Under the pieces are notes generated by a model, which did no database searches, was not told the origin of the DNA, and saw nothing but the letters and a program-made list of their open reading frames with translations. Made by a program: the position numbers and the translations under genes. From an uncultured Bacteroidales bacterium (GTDB lineage: Bacteria > Bacteroidota > Bacteroidia > Bacteroidales > P3): a stretch of DNA of 64,000 bases. Where the stretch lies: NCBI GenBank assembly GCA_900314925.1, contig OMXC01000011.1, positions 124,001 through 188,000 of the forward strand. Reading direction: 5' to 3'. Within the stretch, counting starts at the first letter, position 1. Each line of letters opens with the position of its first letter. Positions 57,808 to 64,000 of this stretch are shown here, piece after piece.

Positions 57808-59703
57808 TTGTTCTGCTGCTATGACAGCCTCTTCCCACTCTGCCATCTTCTGCTCCAACTGCTCTTTCAGAGACTGGTATTCTTTGTAGAACTCCGCGCT
57901 CTGTGCGGCGCCGGTGGCGAGGATGCCGTCTTTCTCTGCTATGGCGGCCTCAAGGGTCTCTATCTCCTGTTCCTTCTGCTTCACGACGTTCTGCAGCTTG
58001 CGGCGCTCGCGCTCGCGCTCCTTGCTCTGCTCGTAGGCCTGCTTGGAGGCGGAGGAGGCTTTGGGGGCCTCCTGTATGGTCTGTATGGCTGGAGCCTCTG
58101 CGCTGTTCTGCACAAACTCCATGATGTCGCCCTTGAACTCGTGCACCGCTCCGTCGCGGAACTCATACAGCTCGTCGGTCAGGCCGCTGAGGAAGTCGCG
58201 GTCGTGGCTAACCACTATCAAGGTGCCGGTGTATTGCAGCAGGGCATTCTTGAGGATGTCCTTGCTGTTCATGTCCAGGTGGTTGGTGGGCTCGTCGAGG
58301 ATGAGCAGGTTGCTTGGTGTGAGCAGCAGCTTGGCCAGTGCCAGACGTGCCTTCTCGCCGCCGCTGAGCACCTTGACCTTCTTGTCGATGTCGTCGTCGC
58401 CGAAGAGGAAGCTGCCCAGTATGTTGCGTATCTTGGGGCGTATGTCGCCCTGGGCAATGTCGTCTATGGTCTCGAAGACAGTCTTGTCGAGGTTGAGCAT
58501 GGCTGCCTGGTTCTGTGCGTAGTAGCCCATCTGTACGCCGGCCCCCAGCTTAAAGGTGCCGGTATAGTCGTTGATGTCGCCAACGATAATCTTGGCCATT
58601 GTTGACTTGCCTTCGCCGTTGCGGCCCACGAAGGCCACCTTCTTGCCGGCTGTCAGCAGCAGGTCGACGCCGTCGAACACCTGGTTGTCGCCGTAGGCTT
58701 TGCCCAACCCCTTGGCTTCCACCACTATCTTGCCGCTGTGTGGCGCCGGCGGAAACTGGAAGTGTATGCTTTCGGTGCTCACCTCGTCGACGCTGATCTT
58801 CTCCATGCGCTCCAGCATCTTCACGCGGCTCTGCACCTGCTTGGCCTTGGTGGCCTTGTAGCGGAAACGCTCTATGAAAGCCTCTATCTGTGCCACTTGC
58901 CGCTGCTGGTTGGTGAGCTGTGCCATCTGGCTGGCGCGCCGTTCCTGCATCTGCACCACATACTCCGAGTAGGGGCATTTGTAGTCGTATATGCGGCCGG
59001 CGGTAATCTCGATGGTGCGCTTTGTGATGTTGTCGAGGAATGTGCGGTCGTGCGATACGAGCACCACGGCGCCGCTGTAGTTGGCCAGATAGTTCTCCAG
59101 CCATTGTATCGAGACAATGTCCAGGTGGTTGGTAGGCTCGTCGAGCAGCAGGAAGTCGGGGTGACGCAGCAGCAGCTTGGCGAGCTCCACGCGCATCTGC
59201 CACCCGCCGCTGAACACCGCCACCGGGCGGTCAAAGTCGCTGTGCTTGAAGCCCAGGCCCAGCAGCACCTTCTCTGCCTGCTCCTGGCGGCGTGCACCGC
59301 CGAGGAGGGCGAGGTGTTCCGTCACCTCGTTATGGCGTTCCAGCAGACGTGTGTATTCGGCGCTCTCGTAGTCTGTGCGTTCGGCTATCTCCGCCGTCAG
59401 GCGTTCCTGCTCGTGTTCGAGGTCGTCGATGGCGCTGAAGGCCGTCAGGGCCTCTTCGAGCACCGTGCCGATGCTGTCGGGCACCATCTCCTGCGGCAGA
59501 TAACCCACCGTCTGTCCGCTGGCGATGACGATGGTGCCGCTCTCGGGCTCCTGCCACCCGCAGAGTATCTTCAATAAAGTAGACTTGCCGGCACCGTTCA
59601 TGCCGACAAGTCCTATTCTGTCGCGGTCGCCTATGTTGAATGTGACGCCGCTGAAGAGGTCGGTGCCTGTGAACTGCACCGACAGATTGTTTACGCTAAT
59701 CAA
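57805..59703 (-). CDS. ABC-F family ATP-binding protein
   Basis: The start is the TTG at 59703-59701, overlapping the TonB gene's TGA (TTGA); no ATG fits before ISVNNLSVQF. The 632-residue product has two ABC cassettes: Walker A GMNGAGKST near 37 and GRNGEGKST near 360, signatures FSGGWQMRVELAKLL and LSGGEKARLALAKLL, and Walker B LLLDEPTNHLD and LILDEPTNHLD. The linker is the charged ABC-F type. A C-terminal coiled coil (QNVVKQKEQEIETLEAAIAEKD) is as in Uup/YheS. There are no membrane segments, so it acts on ribosomes rather than in transport. It is translationally coupled to tonB. Confidence 0.93.
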   Translation of the reverse strand: MISVNNLSVQFTGTDLFSGVTFNIGDRDRIGLVGMNGAGKSTLLKILCGWQEPESGTIVIASGQTVGYLPQEMVPDSIGTVLEEALTAFSAIDDLEHEQERLTAEIAERTDYESAEYTRLLERHNEVTEHLALLGGARRQEQAEKVLLGLGFKHSDFDRPVAVFSGGWQMRVELAKLLLRHPDFLLLDEPTNHLDIVSIQWLENYLANYSGAVVLVSHDRTFLDNITKRTIEITAGRIYDYKCPYSEYVVQMQERRASQMAQLTNQQRQVAQIEAFIERFRYKATKAKQVQSRVKMLERMEKISVDEVSTESIHFQFPPAPHSGKIVVEAKGLGKAYGDNQVFDGVDLLLTAGKKVAFVGRNGEGKSTMAKIIVGDINDYTGTFKLGAGVQMGYYAQNQAAMLNLDKTVFETIDDIAQGDIRPKIRNILGSFLFGDDDIDKKVKVLSGGEKARLALAKLLLTPSNLLILDEPTNHLDMNSKDILKNALLQYTGTLIVVSHDRDFLSGLTDELYEFRDGAVHEFKGDIMEFVQNSAEAPAIQTIQEAPKASSASKQAYEQSKERERERRKLQNVVKQKEQEIETLEAAIAEKDGILATGAAQSAEFYKEYQSLKEQLEQKMAEWEEAVIAAEQ

Positions 59704-60389
59704 CGCAGCGAGAAGTTGACGGGGAGGTTGTACTGCACGCGCACAGCCTTGCCGCGCTGTTTGCCGGGCGTCCACTTGGGCATGGCCTTCACAATGCGCA
59801 CAGCTTCCTGGCCGCATCCGCCTCCGATGTCACGCAGCACGCGCACATTGGTCACCGAGCCGTCCTTCTCCACGACGAAGGTGACGAACACACGGCCTGT
59901 GATGTTGTTCTCGCGGGCCAGCTGCGGGTACTTGATGTTCTGGGCCAGGTACTTGTACATGGCTTCCACGCCGCCGGGGAATTCGGGGTCGTTCTCCACG
60001 ACCTGGAAGATCTCCTGCTCGTCCTCTTCCTCTTCTTCCTCGATTTTGACGGGGGTGATTTCGATGTTGGTGGCCTCTTCCTGGCGCTGGAACGAACTCA
60101 TATCCACCTCGTTCTTAGACTCGGCGTCATCCTCGATGACGTTGAGTTCGGTGACCACTTCGGGCTGCTCAGGGGGAGGGGGAGGGGGCAGTTCTTCCTG
60201 CTGAGTCTGGATGATGACATCCTCCACCTCGTTCTCGGCGGTACGCTGCACCACCTCGACCTTTTCCTGGTCGTAGTCCTTCCATTCAAAAGCTACCAGA
60301 GCGACGGCCATAATCACCACCAGACCTATCTCAAGATAGAGTCCGCGGCGATTTTCAAGGTCTGCCTTGGGGGTTTTCTTGGCTTCCAT
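59700..60389 (-). CDS. tonB: Energy transducer TonB
   Basis: The 229-residue product has one N-terminal membrane helix (about 20-36, YLEIGLVVIMAVALVAF). A periplasmic linker rich in Pro and Glu follows (ELPPPPPPEQPEVVTE, IEEEEEEDEQ). The TonB C-terminal domain has FPGGVEAMYKYLAQNIKYPQLARENNITGRVFVTFVVEKDGSV and GKAVRVQYNLPVNFSLR. It couples inner-membrane proton-motive force to outer-membrane receptors, normally with ExbBD, which are not visible nearby. The gene ends overlapping the ABC-F start. Upstream 60390-60564 is an AT-rich promoter region. Confidence 0.94.
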   Translation of the reverse strand: MEAKKTPKADLENRRGLYLEIGLVVIMAVALVAFEWKDYDQEKVEVVQRTAENEVEDVIIQTQQEELPPPPPPEQPEVVTELNVIEDDAESKNEVDMSSFQRQEEATNIEITPVKIEEEEEEDEQEIFQVVENDPEFPGGVEAMYKYLAQNIKYPQLARENNITGRVFVTFVVEKDGSVTNVRVLRDIGGGCGQEAVRIVKAMPKWTPGKQRGKAVRVQYNLPVNFSLR

Positions 60390-60564
60390 ATTATTATTTT
60401 TTAGTTGTTTATTCGCATTTCGGCCCGTTCTGCGGGGCTTCTTTTCAGGGTGCTAAATTACGAAAAAAATCTGAATTACCAACAAAAAAATGTTAATTTT
60501 TTCGCTTTTCGGCGAAAAAAGGTTGCCATGTGCGCTGTATCTTGCAGTGGTTCTGTCTGGAAAG

Positions 60565-63500
60565 CTAACAGGCCTCCACCGTTATTTCCGGCGTGAGGTA
60601 CAACAGATACCCAGAAACCGCCGGATACCCCATGTCGTTCAGCGCTTTGCAGTAGTTCAGCACCTGGCTGCGGTGGTCGGGCTGCGGTGTGCCGGTCTTG
60701 AAGTCCACGACCCACGTCTCGGTGGGCGTGAAGACCACGCGGTCGGGGCGGTAGCGGTGGCCGACGGCCACAAGGTCGCACTCGTTCTTGGCCTCGTGGC
60801 GCGGGTCGAAGAAGCGTGCCGTCTGCTCTGCGCCTACCACGCTCCGTGCCAGCGCTCCCAGCGCCGCCTTCTCGTCGTCGGTCAGATGCCTGCTGTCGGC
60901 GAAACGCTGTATGGCCCCTTCCACGTCGTCGGCGTGGAGCACCGTTGCCAGCAGGTCGTGGGCGTAGATGCCGAAGCGCCGGCGGTCCTCCATAAGCGAG
61001 GTCACGGCCTTCTCGGCTGGCGAGGCTATGCTCACGCGGTCGCTCCAGTCGTCGTACGACAGCCGCTTCAGCGTCACCACATCCTTGTGCTTCTCCTTGC
61101 CGCCGATCCTCATGAACTCGGCGTCGCCGCAGGTGCAGCCTTTCGGGGCGAAGGCCTTGAGCAGTGAGGGTGTGCGGCGGTCGTGCTCGCGTGGCTTTTT
61201 TTGGTCGGCGACGTCTGGGGTGAATATGAACAACTGTTGCTTGGCGCGCGTGAAGGCCACATACATGACGTTCAGCTCGTCGACTTCCGTCATCAGCTGC
61301 TCCCGGTGCCGCAGGGGCTCGAAGAGGGTGCGCTTTTTGTTGCTGAGGGATACCAGCGTCGTGGGCATGCCCTTGTCGTCGCCCAGTGTTGTGCCGGGTT
61401 CCACCCATAACTCCACGGAGCGTTCTTTGCCGAAGAAGACCGGGCAGATGATCACCGGCTTGCCCAGGCCTTTCGATTTGTGTATGGTGAGCAGCTGCAC
61501 GGCGTCGAGGTCGTCCGAGGATGCCGCCGAGAGTTTCTTCTGCGTGTCGTACCACTCCAGGAACTGGCCCGGCTCCTGCCGGTGGCGCGACGCGAAGGCC
61601 GCCGCGCGGTTGAGCAGCGACGCCACATAGAGGCTGTCGATGTCTTCAAGGTTAAGCTCGCGCACCACCTCTTCGCAGCAGTCGTAGAGGTTCATCGCGG
61701 CCAGCAGGTCGATGTCGAGTTCGCCATGTATGCCCAGCGCGTCGAGGTGCGACTGGAGGTCGGCGCGCGCCACGCGGTCGCCGCGGTTCACCACCAGCCG
61801 CAAGGCCGCGATGATGGCTTTCACGGCGTGGCTGTTGCTCAGGTAGAAAGACTCCGACGACGTCTGCCGCACATGGGGGTAGTGCTGGGTCAGATATTCG
61901 CTCACTCTGGTCAGCTCGGAGTTCCAGCGGGTGAGCACGGCGATTTCGCCGTAACTGTAGCCGCGTTCGTTGTGCATCGTCTCTATCGTGGCGCACACGC
62001 GTTCATAGATGGCATCATTGACTTCCGCAAAGCCGTCGGCGGCGGCGTCGGCCTTGCTCACGATGTCGAGCCGCACATACCCCGGCCACGGATTAACATC
62101 GTACTGGAACAGATCCTCGCTGCCTTCGGCGTTGAGCTCCCCTTTGCTGTCGCGGCCTATGTATATGTCCTGCACCATGGGGTTGTCGGTGTATACCTTG
62201 CGTGCGAGGAAGGTGAACAGCCGGTTGTTGAAGCCTATGATCGCCGTGCCGCTGCGACGGTTGTTGGCGATGCCGCGCACATCGCTGTTGCCCTTCATGG
62301 AGAGGGTGCGGCCGTGGTGGCGCATGCCCTCCACCTGCGGCAGGCGCACAAACTGCGCCACGTCGCCTTGGCGGAAGCGGTAGATGCTCTGCTTGCCGTC
62401 GCCCACCACCAGCGACTCCTGCCCCTGGCTGACGCCGTTCTCCAACAGCGGCACCATGTTGTGCCACTGCATGATGGAGGTGTCCTGGAACTCGTCGATG
62501 AGGAAGTGGCGGTAGCGGTTGCCCAGGCGCTCGTAGATGAACGGCGCCGGGTTGTCCTCGTCTTCCACCATCTTGTTTATCATGCGGTTGAAGTCGCTCA
62601 GGTGTATGATGTCGTTGTCGTGCGTGTAGAGGCGCATCTGGCGGTCGAGCTCGCCGAGGAGGGCCACGGAATAGATGTTGTTGAGCAGCTCGCTGTAGGT
62701 GTTGCACTCGGCGATCAGCTTCAGGGCGCGGTCGTAGCAGTCGTGCAGCTTAGGCGCCAGGGCGTCCATGGCCGCTCTCTGTCCCGGCGTGGCCTTGGCG
62801 CCGTAGAACTTGTCGTTGGCGAAGCTCCCCGCGGTGTAGCTGGTGGGCTCGTCGCAGCCGCCGGCGGCTATCTTGGCGAAGAAGCCGTAGAAACCGCGGT
62901 CGCCCTGGTGGCACACGGCGGCGCCGAGTCCGGCGTCGTTCAGGGCCTTGACGGCTTCGGCGCCGCAGGCCTTCAGCGCAACCTCGGCGGCGTGCTGCCG
63001 TTTGGCGTAGTCGGCGCGTATCTTCATGTAGTCGCTGAGCGTCAGGCTGCTGAGCTTCTTCAGGTGCACGCCGATGTCCTCGTTGAAAAGATGTTCGGCC
63101 AGAGCTGTGAGCGGACGCTCTATGTCGTAGCTGTTGTCGTCATCCATACGGCTCTCGGCGAAGTCCTTGAGCACGTCGGTGAGGTCGTTGTAGCCTGCGG
63201 TGCCGGCCAGCGACATGAGCTGCGCAACGGCCTGGTTGATGAGCTCTTTCTGGTCGAGCGTGATGTCGAAGTTCATCGGCTGCCCGAAGTCGTGCGCGAA
63301 TGTGCGCACGATGCGCTGCGTGAAACTGTCTATGGTGCTCACCGACAGGTCGCTGTAGTGGTGCAGGATGGTGGTGTAGAGGCTGTCGGCCATGTGCTGC
63401 AGGGCCTCGGGACTCACCGTTGGCCCCAGCTCGCGCAGCAGGTCGGCGCCCATCCCGTCGCCGGCGGGGTCGGCGGGTGCGGTGGCCATGATGCGCAACT

Positions 63501-63690
63501 CCTTGAGTATGCGCTCCTTCATCTCCGCCGCCGCCTTGTTGGTGAAGGTGATGGCGAGAATCGAGCGCAACGCCTCGTCAAGGTGCCCCTCGCCGAGCTC
63601 GAAGGCCATCTTAAGGTACTCTTTTACAAGCGTGTGTGTCTTGCCGGCGCCGGCCGATGCCTTGTATATTATGAATGGTTCTTTAGCCAT
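60565..63690 (-). CDS. UvrD/RecB-like helicase-nuclease (AddA/RecB family)
   Basis: The 1,041-residue product begins EPFIIYKASAGAGKTHTLVKEYL with Walker A. AITFTNKAAAEMKERIL gives motif Ia, FLIDEFQDTSIMQW motif II and GDGKQSIYRFRQGD motif III. Downstream come LLTIHKSKGLGKPVIICP (motif V) and VMYVAFTRAKQQLFI (motif VI). The C-terminus has a PD-(D/E)xK trace, PTETWVVDFKTGTPQ, with a final EITVEAC. It is a RecB/AddA-type double-strand break repair helicase-nuclease; the expected partner AddB-like gene is not in the window and may lie to the right. TATCTTTG at 63720-63713 on the minus strand is its likely -7 box. Confidence 0.93.
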   Translation of the reverse strand: MAKEPFIIYKASAGAGKTHTLVKEYLKMAFELGEGHLDEALRSILAITFTNKAAAEMKERILKELRIMATAPADPAGDGMGADLLRELGPTVSPEALQHMADSLYTTILHHYSDLSVSTIDSFTQRIVRTFAHDFGQPMNFDITLDQKELINQAVAQLMSLAGTAGYNDLTDVLKDFAESRMDDDNSYDIERPLTALAEHLFNEDIGVHLKKLSSLTLSDYMKIRADYAKRQHAAEVALKACGAEAVKALNDAGLGAAVCHQGDRGFYGFFAKIAAGGCDEPTSYTAGSFANDKFYGAKATPGQRAAMDALAPKLHDCYDRALKLIAECNTYSELLNNIYSVALLGELDRQMRLYTHDNDIIHLSDFNRMINKMVEDEDNPAPFIYERLGNRYRHFLIDEFQDTSIMQWHNMVPLLENGVSQGQESLVVGDGKQSIYRFRQGDVAQFVRLPQVEGMRHHGRTLSMKGNSDVRGIANNRRSGTAIIGFNNRLFTFLARKVYTDNPMVQDIYIGRDSKGELNAEGSEDLFQYDVNPWPGYVRLDIVSKADAAADGFAEVNDAIYERVCATIETMHNERGYSYGEIAVLTRWNSELTRVSEYLTQHYPHVRQTSSESFYLSNSHAVKAIIAALRLVVNRGDRVARADLQSHLDALGIHGELDIDLLAAMNLYDCCEEVVRELNLEDIDSLYVASLLNRAAAFASRHRQEPGQFLEWYDTQKKLSAASSDDLDAVQLLTIHKSKGLGKPVIICPVFFGKERSVELWVEPGTTLGDDKGMPTTLVSLSNKKRTLFEPLRHREQLMTEVDELNVMYVAFTRAKQQLFIFTPDVADQKKPREHDRRTPSLLKAFAPKGCTCGDAEFMRIGGKEKHKDVVTLKRLSYDDWSDRVSIASPAEKAVTSLMEDRRRFGIYAHDLLATVLHADDVEGAIQRFADSRHLTDDEKAALGALARSVVGAEQTARFFDPRHEAKNECDLVAVGHRYRPDRVVFTPTETWVVDFKTGTPQPDHRSQVLNYCKALNDMGYPAVSGYLLYLTPEITVEAC

Positions 63691-63777
63691 TGTGACAACT
63701 GTTTTCGCGGTGCAAAGATACGACTTTTTCCCGACATGCGGTCAGCGGCGCCACTTTTTTTCTCCGCCGCCCCAGCC

Positions 63778-63966
63778 GACCCCCAGCCGTCTACCAGCCG
63801 TCTACCAGCCGTCCACCTGCCGTTTCCCCACCGTCCCCCTACGGAGTCCCTTCGGACCCCCTACGGCCGTTCTTCAGTAGTTCTTCAGTGCCACACTGAA
63901 GAACTACTGAAGAAGTATCGTTGAAGTATCGTTGAAATGCCGTAGCGGCTCCGTGGCGGAAGGGTG
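63778..63966 (+). repeat. Intergenic palindrome of the TACGG/CTTCAGTG family, copy C
   Basis: Tandem words CCCAGCCGTCTACCAGCCGTC on the left precede perfect 21-bp inverted arms (63870-63890 and 63894-63914, built from two TTCTTCAGT units) with a 3-base loop. AAGTATCGTTG repeats follow, then GAAATGCCGTAGCGGCTCC. This right flank matches that of copy A almost base for base. No gene was seen from 63691 to the window end. Confidence 0.8.
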
Positions 63967-64000
63967 GGGAAAGCAGATTTTTTTATGCCGTGTAATATTT

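Noticed and set aside
61480..63924. An 814-codon rightward open frame opposite the RecB-like gene
   Set aside because: It is the antisense of a certain gene with all helicase motifs. The translation is Val/Glu/His-rich with no recognisable fold and runs through repeat C.
1..64000. tRNA, rRNA, tmRNA or known riboswitch
   Set aside because: I looked for T-loop (GTTCRA) and conserved riboswitch cores between genes and saw no convincing case; a covariance-model search would be decisive.

Overview
The window looks like chromosomal DNA of a fairly GC-rich, uncultured-type Bacteroidales bacterium. The evidence is Bacteroidetes promoters (TTTG, about 19 bases, TAnnTTTG, often read as TATCTTTGCA), a type IX secretion (T9SS) sorting domain, DUF3078 and DUF6266 proteins, energy-transducer TonB, an EFR1 ferredoxin and weak Shine-Dalgarno signals. 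Genus cannot be fixed from sequence alone. No rRNA, tRNA or CRISPR array was recognised.

Layout. 1-9.8 kb: the tail of an MFS sugar transporter and a giant T9SS-exported FN3/cleaved-adhesin protein split by a frameshift. 10-13.9 kb: rpsO, a flavodoxin-type reductase, an acyl-ACP thioesterase, a lipoprotein aldo/keto reductase and an AraC regulator. 14-25.2 kb: an AT-richer accessory island with relics of DUF4143 ATPases, an AbiE-like antitoxin/nucleotidyltransferase/metallophosphoesterase/pentapeptide operon, an AlbA_2 ATP-binding gene with a 12-bp tandem array at its stop codon, a type IIG restriction-modification operon ending in two pentapeptide genes, and an intact DUF4143 ATPase. 25.5-33.5 kb: redox and small-molecule genes, several encoding lipoprotein forms of normally cytosolic folds. 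33.6-36.7 kb: pnp and a HigBA-type module. 37-50.7 kb: a second accessory island with a PLD-helicase plus Eco57I-type methylase pair, a membrane protein, a DUF2971 protein, an HNH nuclease plus DUF4062 pair, and a DUF4143 ATPase between long direct repeats. 50.8-63.7 kb: mostly housekeeping genes (quinol monooxygenase, cupin, carbonic anhydrase, glycosylase, RecX, DUF3078, SAM hydrolase, USP, flavoprotein, ABC-F, TonB, RecB-like helicase).

The accessory islands carry most of the unusual structure: paralogous pentapeptide genes closing two unrelated defence-like operons; methylases with AT-rich recognition halves; an octamer repeat (ATGYGTKA)n that recurs between genes, inside protein linkers and next to intact or broken DUF4143 ATPase genes; and a six-copy GGTTTACA array with 32/21-bp spacing that may be an IS21-type end. 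In the core regions the notable items are a family of long intergenic palindromes built on TACGG and CTTCAGTG words (three copies), and a shared CAATA-N12-TGACGTTA element just ahead of three genes.
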